Counted from the stretch's first letter, positions 1 through 7,323 are shown. The stretch: DNA of 11,786 bases from CAZQYB01 sp964597535 (GCA_964597535.1 CAZQYB010000082.1:1-11786); one strand, 5' to 3'. The notes: generated by a model from the letters alone, not told the origin. Numbers and translations are program-made.

Positions 1-2926
1 CAAACCAACTCTGCCGCGTCCAATCGGACCATAATTTAACTTTCACAGCCGCCACACCCTTGCCGCCCGGCCTATCAAGCACACGCCCGATTACGCTAAT
101 TTCGTGCCCTGCCAGCTCGCCGGCTATGCCGAGCTTCTCAAGTTGCTCAGGTCTTTCAAATGCGACGTGGCCATCAAGGAATGAAACGTTCGTCCCCTTA
201 CCTTTTCGCAACAGAGTCTTGTCGTAAGCTATTACAGTATCGGGCGCATCCACTGTCGTCTTTCCTTTGCCAAGATATTCGATATTTGCAAGGAACCATT
301 CCAAATCTTTCTCACTAACATAATCCTCTTTATGCAATTGTTGCAAAGTATCCGGCAATTTCCCTTCCTCGTCTTCATTTGCGTATATGATTAGCGCCTT
401 GCCCAATCCTTGCAACTTCTTCGCTGATTCGATAACTTGACGCAGTTCTTCCTCCCCGTCCTCGCTTATCGCAATCTCACTTCCTAAAATACGAACTTTT
501 GTCTCTGCCGGAAATTCCAGCTTGAACATTTTTCCATCAGGTTCCGGCATATCAAACTGAACATTCGTAATTGTTATTTTCTCCTCCAAACGAGGTTTTG
601 CCAAGACATCCAAGCCGGACGTGTACCTGACTTTTTCTCGCTTGCTGAGAAACCAAATACCGTTAGTATATCTTTTTAGCTCGTAATCATCTCCCAGCAG
701 CTTAACATCATCAGACGACCGAACGAGTTCCCGCTTGACGATATTGTATCCCCGATTACCATCAACGGTAATCAAGTCATATAACTGTCCTTCGGGTTCA
801 GTAATCTTCAACACATATATGCCAGAAACATCATTCTCCAACAATTCCAATTTGAATTTATACTCTTCCAGCTGCTCCTTACTATGCTGCAGAGGGTTGC
901 TGCCGAACAAGAGTTCCGTCAACAAAGAGGTATTGCGCTCTTCTGACGCAATGTACCCACTCTTTCCTCCACGTTCGTACCCTTCGGCTAACTCTTCCAG
1001 CTTCCGCTGCTCGGCGCCATCAAAAACTGACGTTGTACATAGAACACGAAGTGGCTCCCCGACAACTTCTCCCTCGTAGTATTCCTCACGCCTTTCGATT
1101 CGAGAACGCTTGCCACTAATCACCGCATTGCTTTTCTCTATCACCGGCTCTTTAGTTGGCCGTTTCTTTTTCGTCCGATAACGATAATAGTATGAATGCG
1201 CCAAATCCTTTTCGCTCACCCATTCTATTCGCATATTCCCAGCCGGCCTTTGCGCTCTGCGCACCTTCGCCAGAATTGCGTCTACATCCATCCCCTCCTT
1301 GACTGCTTCCATCTGAGCTTCCGCCTTACTCAAAAACAACGACCGGTTAATTGTGTATCTCCCCCTTGGCTTTCTTTTTCGTCGAGATACGTAGGACGGC
1401 CAAGCCTTCCAACCTCCTTGTCCCGTTGCCCAATGTGCCTTATAGCCGTTACCAGGCTCGATACAAATGCAGATACCCGCCTCATTACCTAACCGCCCCT
1501 GTATCACTATCGCCTCCGGGCATATGTTCTTTTGTCGATTATGGCCTCTCAATCTCAGCCGCACTATATCTCCAAGTTGCTTGTAATCGTTAGGATTAAT
1601 GTGAGCTATTTCCCAAACATATCCCTCGGGCATAGTAACAACAGTTCCACTGTCCTCTTGCCAGTTCCTCTCAAGGTACAACTTTCTATCCCGCAAATCT
1701 ATTACCAGATTAACGTTATACTCGCTACTACCTATATCATTAGGCTCGGGCTGAGTGGCCCTCCATGCACCCAGCAGTGCATCCAGCTTCGGTGAAAGCA
1801 CTTTGTAATCACGATTTTCCTTCTCCTGTTCCTTTTTAAGTCTCTTGGAAGTTGCTTGCTTTTCCGATCGCTGAGTCAGGACCAGTGTTGTCGGCACGGC
1901 GGCCAGCGCCAATACCAACACAGCCATTGCAGCTATTAAGCTCGGGCGCTTGTAGAATTTTTTGCCGGGGCTCATAATCGTCTTTATTCGGTCCTCGATA
2001 TTCTTTACCGGCCCCGCTATAGCCAAAGACGGAATCGGCAGCGTAGCTTCGTGCTCCGCAATCAGCGTATTGACTATCGCTCTGCTGTAATCTTTCGCTT
2101 TTGCACCCAGCCGCGCAATCGCCATCTCATCACAGCATTTCTCCCGTTCAGCCCGGATTTTCTTATTCGCCCACCACACGAAAGGATGAAACCAGAATAT
2201 CGCCTGAGCAATTATCTGCAATAAATTCACCGCAGCATCAAATCGCAAAATATGGCTCAGCTCATGCCCTAAAACGCCCCGCCGGCTCTCGTCACCCTTC
2301 ACACCAACGAAGTTGCCAGGTAGATAAATACTGCCCCGCATCAGGCCCCACACAAACGGCTGACCTATCCCCTCAACCAGCCAGACCTTCGGAACAGTCT
2401 TTACACCCAGCTCGGCAAATAACTTCTCAATCCCGCTTTGCAGTTTAGCCGGCAGCGCCCTTCGCTCTCGCCTGAGCCACTGATTGACCCGCAGCGCTTT
2501 TATCACAGCGGCCAAAACAAATACACCTACCCCAATAATCCAGACGACTGCCAGCCATTGCCGGAAAGTAACTTCCGCCAATCTTTCTGCGATACTCGGC
2601 TCCACCGGCGGCGCCAAAACCGTCCGTGACGGCAAAGTCACCGGCCCGGTTGGCACCACCTCAACCATCACAGCAACAGCCGGAATCTCAACGGGAGTTG
2701 TCACCACCGGCTCGGCGACCTCCTTTTGCGGCAAGACTGCCAGTGTTATTGTAAGTAGAGGCGGCACCAAACACTTGGCCAGAACAATCAGCCACAGCAG
2801 ATACCGAACGTGCGCGCTTTTATTTTTCACCGCTAACGATACCGCTGCTATTGCCACAGCAAGCACCCCTATCTGCCAGCTTTGAGTCAGCAGATAATCT
2901 ATGATTTGAGCGTGAAGATTTTCCAT
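1..2926 (-). CDS. BlaR1-like M56 family membrane metallopeptidase (sensor/antirepressor), C-terminus cut by window edge
   Basis: The frame read from the ATG at 2926 is open for 975 codons to the left edge, so the gene is partial at its C-terminus. Hydrophobic segments lie near residues 17-34, 42-65 and 123-143, with another at about 328-350, as in BlaR1/MecR1. Between the third and fourth lies the zinc-protease core: HELSH at 221-225 and a downstream AEREKCCDE segment (259-267) supplying the third ligand. By family knowledge such proteins sense an extracytoplasmic signal and trigger cleavage of the partner repressor. The region after the last membrane segment (about 355-975) is not penicillin-binding-protein-like. 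It holds a charged stretch, then an FLDGH motif at 916-920 typical of planctomycete H-X9-DG proteins, and from about 942 a stretch resembling carboxypeptidase-regulatory-like beta-sandwich repeats. A GGAG/AAGGA ribosome site precedes the ATG. It lies 37 nt downstream of the repressor gene, presumably in one operon. The ligand is unknown. Confidence 0.9.
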   Translation of the reverse strand, partial: MENLHAQIIDYLLTQSWQIGVLAVAIAAVSLAVKNKSAHVRYLLWLIVLAKCLVPPLLTITLAVLPQKEVAEPVVTTPVEIPAVAVMVEVVPTGPVTLPSRTVLAPPVEPSIAERLAEVTFRQWLAVVWIIGVGVFVLAAVIKALRVNQWLRRERRALPAKLQSGIEKLFAELGVKTVPKVWLVEGIGQPFVWGLMRGSIYLPGNFVGVKGDESRRGVLGHELSHILRFDAAVNLLQIIAQAIFWFHPFVWWANKKIRAEREKCCDEMAIARLGAKAKDYSRAIVNTLIAEHEATLPIPSLAIAGPVKNIEDRIKTIMSPGKKFYKRPSLIAAMAVLVLALAAVPTTLVLTQRSEKQATSKRLKKEQEKENRDYKVLSPKLDALLGAWRATQPEPNDIGSSEYNVNLVIDLRDRKLYLERNWQEDSGTVVTMPEGYVWEIAHINPNDYKQLGDIVRLRLRGHNRQKNICPEAIVIQGRLGNEAGICICIEPGNGYKAHWATGQGGWKAWPSYVSRRKRKPRGRYTINRSLFLSKAEAQMEAVKEGMDVDAILAKVRRAQRPAGNMRIEWVSEKDLAHSYYYRYRTKKKRPTKEPVIEKSNAVISGKRSRIERREEYYEGEVVGEPLRVLCTTSVFDGAEQRKLEELAEGYERGGKSGYIASEERNTSLLTELLFGSNPLQHSKEQLEEYKFKLELLENDVSGIYVLKITEPEGQLYDLITVDGNRGYNIVKRELVRSSDDVKLLGDDYELKRYTNGIWFLSKREKVRYTSGLDVLAKPRLEEKITITNVQFDMPEPDGKMFKLEFPAETKVRILGSEIAISEDGEEELRQVIESAKKLQGLGKALIIYANEDEEGKLPDTLQQLHKEDYVSEKDLEWFLANIEYLGKGKTTVDAPDTVIAYDKTLLRKGKGTNVSFLDGHVAFERPEQLEKLGIAGELAGHEISVIGRVLDRPGGKGVAAVKVKLWSDWTRQSWF

Positions 2927-2963
2927 TTTTCCTTTCTCCTGAATCCTGCCAATTTTTTACTTC

Positions 2964-3359
2964 TTACTTTTTACTTCTCACTTTTACCTTTCCGCTTGCC
3001 AGTTCTTTTAGGCCTTCGATATCGTCCGCGCCTATTTTGCCGTGCTCCGCCAGATACTGCATAAGTGGGACAGGGTCGCCGCCGAAGAGTCTGTCTAAAA
3101 AGTCGCTGACCGACCTTTTTATAACGTCTTCGCTTTTGACCGCTGCGAAAAAGACGTGAGCTTTACCCCGCGCCTCGTGTTTCAGGTAGCCTTTCTTTTC
3201 CAGCCGACGCAGCAGCGTTTGGACCGTTGCGTAGGTTATTTTTCTTTTAGCGGGCAGTTTCTCGCAGACATTCTGTACGGTTGCCTTGCCGAGTTGCCAG
3301 ACGATTCTCAAAATTTCGGTTTCAGCCGGGCTCACTGCCGGCGGTATTCGCTTTACCAT
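2964..3359 (-). CDS. BlaI/MecI/CopY family transcriptional repressor
   Basis: A 131-residue protein of normal family length. The N-terminal winged helix shows the family hallmarks: SPAETEILRIVWQLGKATVQ, then YATVQTLLRRLEKKGYL with the recognition helix, followed by a short C-terminal dimerisation region. BlaI/MecI proteins bind TACA/TGTA dyads as dimers and are cleaved after signalling through a BlaR1-type protease. The M56 gene just downstream fits that role. I chose the ATG at 3359 because AAGGAG lies 7 nt before it. A TTG start at 3386 would add nine residues and would put the start inside an operator and close to the -10, so it is unlikely. Two operator-like dyads sit in its own promoter, so autorepression is expected. 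The regulated target beyond the pair itself is not visible in this window. Confidence 0.93.
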   Translation of the reverse strand: MVKRIPPAVSPAETEILRIVWQLGKATVQNVCEKLPAKRKITYATVQTLLRRLEKKGYLKHEARGKAHVFFAAVKSEDVIKRSVSDFLDRLFGGDPVPLMQYLAEHGKIGADDIEGLKELASGKVKVRSKK

Positions 3360-3373
3360 AATAATTCTCCTTT

Positions 3374-3383
3374 TACAAGTGTA
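3374..3383 (-). promoter_or_regulatory. BlaI-type operator 2, at the transcription start
   Basis: TACAAGTGTA is a second TACA-N2-TGTA dyad. Its centre is 24 bp from that of operator 1, and it falls over the expected transcription start. Paired operators are typical of BlaI/MecI control regions. Confidence 0.7.
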
Positions 3384-3388
3384 CAATT

Positions 3389-3418
3389 ACTATATCGTAC
3401 ATTTGTACAACTTGTCAA
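3389..3418 (-). promoter_or_regulatory. Sigma-70-type promoter of the repressor-protease pair
   Basis: On the minus strand a perfect -35 TTGACA (3418-3413) is followed after 18 nt by TATAGT (3394-3389), one base from the consensus -10. The transcription start should fall near 3382, giving a short leader of about 20 nt before the ATG at 3359. Confidence 0.8.
3398..3407 (-). promoter_or_regulatory. BlaI-type operator 1, inside the -35/-10 spacer
   Basis: TACATTTGTA on the plus strand is a TACA-N2-TGTA dyad of the kind bound by BlaI/MecI repressors. The symmetry extends one base further each side (GTACA..TGTAC). It lies wholly between the -35 and -10 boxes, so bound repressor would block RNA polymerase. 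Confidence 0.75.
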
Positions 3419-3499
3419 TAAAAAAAATAAAAGTTTTTTAAATTTTTCTCCCCCGGCCCACCTGCCGTAAACAACACCGCAAACCGCCAACTCCCTTTC

Positions 3500-3826
3500 T
3501 CAAATCAACTGTTTATGCCTCCCTACGTAATCCATTCTATCCTTTAGAGATTTCTCGTCAAAGCAATATCTTTTGTCATAACCTCTGGTCCACACTCTTC
3601 TGACAAACCCTTTCGCCTGCAAAGCGACCCTGTCAAACGCAGCAGCATTTTTTTGCCTTTGAAATAGGTTCGACGGTTCGACCTTGCTCACCGCAGGCAA
3701 GCTCACTACAGGTTGGGTTTGATACCTATGGCATAAATTGGGTTTGTTTTGCCCGCGTCTGCGAAGTGGTACATTTTCATAATACTTTGTTAAAACAGAA
3801 CTTACGTTCATTTGAGCATCCAGCAA
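3500..3826 (-). pseudogene. Decayed ORF with a C-terminal REP-associated (Y1/RAYT) transposase-like remnant
   Basis: A 108-codon ORF that I do not regard as an intact gene. Its first 60 codons are low-information sequence containing NKPN-type motifs, the translation of a direct repeat also present just upstream. The last half, with VWTRGYDKRYCFDEKSLKDR followed by MDYVGRH, resembles the C-terminal end of REP-associated tyrosine transposases, where a VW.RGY..R motif is followed by a helix ending YV..H/N. The catalytic HUH motif and tyrosine region are absent. I see no ribosome site. The most likely reading is a transposase fragment fused by chance to repeat DNA. An orphan hypothetical protein remains possible. 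Confidence 0.4.
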
Positions 3827-3840
3827 ATTGGGTTTGTTTT
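3735..3840. repeat. 16-bp direct repeat pair, 90 bp apart
   Basis: AAATTGGGTTTGTTTT occurs exactly at 3735-3750 and again at 3825-3840. A shorter related string (GGTTGGGTTTG) begins near 3711. The repeats overlap the decayed ORF and account for its NKPN-like peptide motifs. Confidence 0.8.
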
Positions 3841-3844
3841 CTTT

Positions 3845-3935
3845 ATTCGTGATTCGTGGATCGTGATTCGTGGTTCGTAGTTCATAGTTCGTAGTTCGTG
3901 GCTCGTCGCTCGTGACCCGTGTCTTGTGACTAATG
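3845..3935 (+). repeat. Degenerate heptamer array, about 13 units of RTTCGTG
   Basis: Thirteen consecutive 7-nt units can be read in register, for example ATTCGTG, ATTCGTG, GATCGTG, ATTCGTG, GTTCGTA, GTTCATA. They degrade towards the right end. The related heptamer GTTCRTA also forms arrays at 7395-7429 (inverted) and 11397-11424. Confidence 0.85.
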
Positions 3936-4260
3936 CCCTGGTTCCCTTATCCCCTGCTGCCTGATGCTCTGATTTGCTGATCCCCTTATGCTCTTGTGCT
4001 CTTATATCCTTGTGACTTCTGTCTCCTGACCCCTGTTCTCATTATACCATACTTCTACCAAAAGTTCAACGATTATCTAACAAAAATAACAAAAAAAACG
4101 GCCTAAAAAGCACTTTTTTTGGTCATCCTGAGCGTCAGCGAAGGATATCCCCCCCAATCATCAATAATCATTCATCCTTAATCATTTCAAACGCCCCCCT
4201 GTTGTAAACAACGCAGTAAAACCACTGTGGATTCCTTAGAATCACTAGACTCGATAAGCT
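3936..4260. other. Non-coding spacer downstream of the exported-protein operon
   Basis: No gene is supported here. The first part (to about 4035) is degenerate simple sequence rich in CTGATGCTCT/CTTATGCTCTT-like words, apparently a second worn 7-8-nt repeat. Near 4198-4212 the string CCTGTTGTAAACAAC matches 3461-3475 at 13 of 15 bases. A 5-bp stem, GATTC-CTTA-GAATC (4230-4243), lies just past the stop of the last minus-strand gene and is followed on that strand by a short T-run (TTTT). It could be a weak terminator, but it is not convincing. Confidence 0.6.
4125..4146. repeat. CATCCTGAGCG-type imperfect hairpin repeat
   Basis: ATCCTGAGCGTCAGCGAAGGAT has 5-bp outer arms (ATCCT/AGGAT) and inner GC pairing. 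It resembles a short palindromic dispersed element seen between genes in many bacterial genomes. Recognition of that family is from memory, and only one copy lies in this window. Confidence 0.55.
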
Positions 4261-5364
4261 CTAAGGCTTCTTTGAACGCAAGTCTTCAACTTTATAGCTT
4301 GGCGGAGGATTGAATTTGAACACCTCGTCCGGTATCAAAGGATTTAACTCGACCTTTTCAAAAGTGTATACTTCCTTCTTTTTCAAGCTGCCCTCAAAGT
4401 CGTACTCTATTATACTTGCATTCCGCGGAAAACCTTGTGCATCAAAGTTGCTGCACTCCCTTATCAGGAAAGGTTTGTTGGAAGCATTACGGGTCTCACA
4501 GTAATAGACTCGTGAATAGTCTTCTCTATCGCAAACTATAATAATTCCCGGCTCGACACAGTCTTTGCAAAATTTAACTTCTATTCGATCTCTGGCATTA
4601 GGGTCGTTTGGCTCCGGACAAATCCTCACACTCATATTATCCAATTCACCAGTGCTGGCCAGCCTGTCAAGCTTTCCAGTATCGGGCTCATAACCGACCC
4701 CCGTCGATGTATCCTGTTTCTGCCCAAGGATTGACTGTAGGTCTATAGGAAAAGCTGCGAATTTGGGCACGTCGCTCCTCTTCCACCTTGCCCCTCTTTT
4801 GTTTGTTATAGTTGCGCTTTTCATCTTGTGGTAGTAAACAAAGGATGTGAAATCACCTTGTGGTTGGTCTCCAAAATTCACAAATGTCGCCTCATACGGC
4901 GTATTTGGCCCAAGTACCACTGCTGACCGGGTTTGTTCATGAGGTGTACCTTCCAGCAATATCATTTTGGGCCAACTGATCACTTGGTCTAAACACTGAC
5001 GATGGCCATCTATTCTTATCCTTTTTTTCATCCTGCGCCCAGCTTCTTGTTCCTTGACTGCTCTTTCCACATTTAGCTGAATGTTTCTACTGCGCATCTC
5101 AAGCTCCGCAGGAGACAGATTTTCTTTTGGTCCCTCTCTTTTATCAAAGGAGTTCTCAAGCATTCGGCGAAATTCTTCGACCGACTTTGGAGGTTTTGTT
5201 ATCTCTTTGTATAACGTAACGTCAATACTGCGCGGAGGCTCCTTCCACGCTGCCGCTACCAATTTGCCCACCTGCTCTTCGCTGGGAGGATTGCCTGGCC
5301 CTGCCTCGGCGTACAAACCGATACAAGCCAATAACAAAACTACAATTCTCACATTAACCTTCAT
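4261..5364 (-). CDS. LolA-like exported protein, second paralogue
   Basis: A 367-residue protein with a clear signal peptide (residues 1-21, hydrophobic VRIVVLLLACIGL, probable cleavage after AEA). The C-terminal pattern NPLIPDEVFKFNPPPSYKVE (341-360) resembles the closing strands of LolA/LolB-fold proteins, which bind lipid or lipoprotein acyl chains in the periplasm. That function is not proven here. A CKDC motif (266-269) and several other cysteines (249, 278, 289, 304) suggest disulphides or metal binding. The N-terminal stretch EEQVGKLVAAAW...SIDVTLYKEI matches EGEKGRLYSAW...PIDVTFSKKT of the upstream gene, so the two are tandem paralogues. Its ATG overlaps the end of that gene by 11 nt and lacks a strong ribosome site of its own, which points to translational coupling. 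Confidence 0.8.
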   Translation of the reverse strand: MKVNVRIVVLLLACIGLYAEAGPGNPPSEEQVGKLVAAAWKEPPRSIDVTLYKEITKPPKSVEEFRRMLENSFDKREGPKENLSPAELEMRSRNIQLNVERAVKEQEAGRRMKKRIRIDGHRQCLDQVISWPKMILLEGTPHEQTRSAVVLGPNTPYEATFVNFGDQPQGDFTSFVYYHKMKSATITNKRGARWKRSDVPKFAAFPIDLQSILGQKQDTSTGVGYEPDTGKLDRLASTGELDNMSVRICPEPNDPNARDRIEVKFCKDCVEPGIIIVCDREDYSRVYYCETRNASNKPFLIRECSNFDAQGFPRNASIIEYDFEGSLKKKEVYTFEKVELNPLIPDEVFKFNPPPSYKVEDLRSKKP

Positions 5365-6421
5365 TTTTCGACTTTGCTGGAATCACAAGAACAGGATCCA
5401 TTCGCCGATCTATTATTGTATAATCATCACTAACATTTAATTCAAACACATCATCAGGAAGCGACAAACCAATACTTACGTTTTGGATATTTATTATATC
5501 CATCTTCTTTTCTTCACACTCATCATAAAAATACTTCTGAACTATTAAACGTGGGTACAATATCCCACTTTCCTTATCCTCTAAGAATTTCGAAAATTCA
5601 GATATTCGCTTTTCGCACGTGCCATCTTCGTTATACCAGACTAACTTGTAACACCGTCCCCAATCATTAACATCGAGAAACATTTCATAAATAGAGTGTT
5701 TATTTTTCAAATCAAAAAGTTCGATTACTACGGTATCCATTCCTGCGATTTTAACAATTCCTTTACGTCTAAACTCCCTAGTTGTTATGTCAACATTAGG
5801 GTCGACGTCAACATTAGGGTCGACGTCAACACTATTAGTGCGCCAAAGACGAATTATATCTTTTGCGATCTCACTGTGACCTACAAAAGTACCGTAAGTA
5901 AGAGCATCTCTGCTCGCACCCCATCTAAATTTGTCACTGAATGACACCAGTTTCCTCTTTTTGTCTATCCTAAAATTCGCCTCGTTATTGTTTATATGCA
6001 CTGCGTCGTAACTCTCTTTTTCTTTTTTCTCATCTCCAAAAACTATTAAATCTTCACGATACTTCGAGAAGCCATTTATTTGTACTCGTAATTGATACAA
6101 AAAAAACTCCTCCTTATTGGCAGACAGGAAACCAGCGCTCTTGATCTTACTATTGGATCTTTTGGAATTCTTCCGAATTTTTTCGTTTTTTTGTTGCCGC
6201 TGTTTTCTTCTCGACTCCGTAAAACTTGGAGAATTAATCGTTTTTTTAGAAAAAGTCACGTCTATTGGTAACGTCGCTCGACTTCTACTTCTTTCCCAAG
6301 CACTATAGAGACGGCCCTTTTCTCCTTCGTCCAGCGGTCTTGAATCTACAGCTAAACAAATACCTGTAAAAGAAGAAACAATAAATAACTGACAAACAAT
6401 TGCATTTCTGAAACTTTTCAT
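5354..6421 (-). CDS. LolA-like exported protein, first paralogue
   Basis: A 355-residue protein with a signal peptide (hydrophobic core about 7-22, likely cleavage after ICLA at 24). Residues about 68-97 are a very basic, Lys/Arg/Gln-rich linker. The end, SIGLSLPDDVFELNVSDDYT (316-334), mirrors the LolA-like closing motif of the next gene. An acidic VDPNVD motif is repeated in tandem at 198-211 because of an 18-bp DNA duplication. The start is supported by TAAGGAG 7 nt before the ATG. It is the second gene of a three-gene operon, 36 nt after the DUF1573 gene. It is more AT-rich than its downstream paralogue, which is odd for a simple duplication. The substrate is unknown. Confidence 0.75.
   Translation of the reverse strand: MKSFRNAIVCQLFIVSSFTGICLAVDSRPLDEGEKGRLYSAWERSRSRATLPIDVTFSKKTINSPSFTESRRKQRQQKNEKIRKNSKRSNSKIKSAGFLSANKEEFFLYQLRVQINGFSKYREDLIVFGDEKKEKESYDAVHINNNEANFRIDKKRKLVSFSDKFRWGASRDALTYGTFVGHSEIAKDIIRLWRTNSVDVDPNVDVDPNVDITTREFRRKGIVKIAGMDTVVIELFDLKNKHSIYEMFLDVNDWGRCYKLVWYNEDGTCEKRISEFSKFLEDKESGILYPRLIVQKYFYDECEEKKMDIINIQNVSIGLSLPDDVFELNVSDDYTIIDRRMDPVLVIPAKSKNEG
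5789..5831 (-). repeat. In-frame 18-bp tandem repeat encoding VDPNVD units
   Basis: GTCAACATTAGGGTCGAC occurs exactly twice in tandem (5789-5806 and 5807-5824), followed by a partial third copy starting GTCAACA. The unit is a multiple of three, so the reading frame is kept. The perfect identity implies recent slippage. Confidence 0.9.
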
Positions 6422-6430
6422 AATGACTCC

Positions 6431-6451
6431 TTACACTTTTATTAAAGTCAT
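6431..6451 (-). other. Micro-ORF (6 codons) ending at the next Shine-Dalgarno
   Basis: After the DUF1573 stop the minus strand reads ATG ACT TTA ATA AAA GTG TAA, and the TAA is joined directly to GGAG, the ribosome site of the first LolA-like gene. The peptide would be MTLIKV. It could hand ribosomes to the next gene or be chance. Confidence 0.3.
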
Positions 6452-6457
6452 ATGTTC

Positions 6458-7207
6458 TTATCTAATTCTAGTAGAACAGGAAGAAAAAGCATTTACAGCT
6501 CGAATTAAGATGGTGATAGGTTCGAAGAAATTACTCTTGCTTCTGACCTCAACCCATTCCGAAACGACAGAATCTGTCACGTTATCAGAATACACATAAA
6601 GAAGTCTGTATTGGTCTTTATTAGGAATTCGACTTAGATCAAAATCATGTTTAGGTATAGCGTTATCCTCTAGACCAACAAATCTTGCTTTGATAGAAGA
6701 TGAACTCGTTTCACATTCTAAATCTGATGGTGAAATGGCTTCTGGCAAACGGAAGAGAATCGTTCTCTTCCACGAGTTACTATCAAGGACACCAAGGTTT
6801 ATCTTTGTTGGTGCATATGAAATATTCTTATAGTTTCGTCTCACACGAGCTTTCAATTTAAGAACTTTTTCTGGCATATGTTTGTCATTTGTGACAAGCG
6901 TTAATTCTCTAATGATTTCCCCAACAAAACCTTTAGGATTAAATTTAACAGGAAGTTCGCAAGCCTCTCCCGGATAAAGTGTTTTAGGTGTTGAAAAACT
7001 GGAGGTTGTACATCCACAAGAAAATCTTACCTTGTGAATAATCAGTTGATCTGACCCGGCATTTATTAAACTAAACTTTGTCTCCACAGGTTCATCCTCA
7101 CGAATCTCCCCTAAATCAATAATCGTATCACTGATAAGCAATTCAGAACCATTATCGAAACTATTGAAAGATTCATTAACACTTGAGCATGAAACACAAG
7201 ACACCAT
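6458..7207 (-). CDS. DUF1573 domain protein, N-terminus uncertain (probable exported lipoprotein)
   Basis: A 249-residue ORF. Residues about 22-121 match the DUF1573 (Ig-like/ASPM-SPD2-Hydin-type) pattern: IDLGEI, then FSLINAGSDQLII, then FSCGCTTSSF (CGC at 64-66), then YPGEACELPVKFNPKG. The C-terminal half (about 130-249) appears to be a second beta-rich module. Such proteins are normally exported and common in Planctomycetes and Bacteroidetes, with no settled function. The ATG at 7207 gives MVSCVSCSS, which looks like a lipobox region without its hydrophobic part. In the same frame upstream lie ACIFFLDFCCFCAILIM codons but no ATG, GTG or TTG. An ATG at 7257 would supply the missing start if the T7 run (7248-7242 on this strand) had one more T. 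Alternatively TTGATT/TATATT boxes place a leaderless start near 7207. It heads the operon with the two LolA-like genes. Confidence 0.8.
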   Translation of the reverse strand: MVSCVSCSSVNESFNSFDNGSELLISDTIIDLGEIREDEPVETKFSLINAGSDQLIIHKVRFSCGCTTSSFSTPKTLYPGEACELPVKFNPKGFVGEIIRELTLVTNDKHMPEKVLKLKARVRRNYKNISYAPTKINLGVLDSNSWKRTILFRLPEAISPSDLECETSSSSIKARFVGLEDNAIPKHDFDLSRIPNKDQYRLLYVYSDNVTDSVVSEWVEVRSKSNFFEPITILIRAVNAFSSCSTRIR

Positions 7208-7261
7208 GATTAATATAGCACAAAAACAGCAAAAATCAAGGAAAAAAATGCAAGCATTTTT

Positions 7262-7284
7262 GGTGATTGGTTAATGGTAATTGG
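7262..7284 (+). repeat. Short GGTNATT-type heptamer array
   Basis: GGTGATT, GGTTAAT and GGTAATT follow each other in register and end in GG. It has the same 7-nt period as the GTTCGTA arrays but a different unit. Confidence 0.6.
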
Positions 7285-7323
7285 CCAGAGCCATCCCCAA
7301 GCTGCCCTTGAGGCTGCCACCCG

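Noticed and set aside
735..3064. Several plus-strand frames of 60-133 codons
   Set aside because: They are the opposite strand of the long M56 metallopeptidase gene, whose frame is unbroken through this whole stretch.
3360..3386. Nine-residue N-terminal extension of the repressor from a TTG start
   Set aside because: The TTG lies inside an operator, close to the expected transcription start, and the ATG at 3359 has a well-placed AAGGAG.
3845..3935. CRISPR array
   Set aside because: The unit is 7 nt with no spacers between units, so it is a simple tandem repeat.
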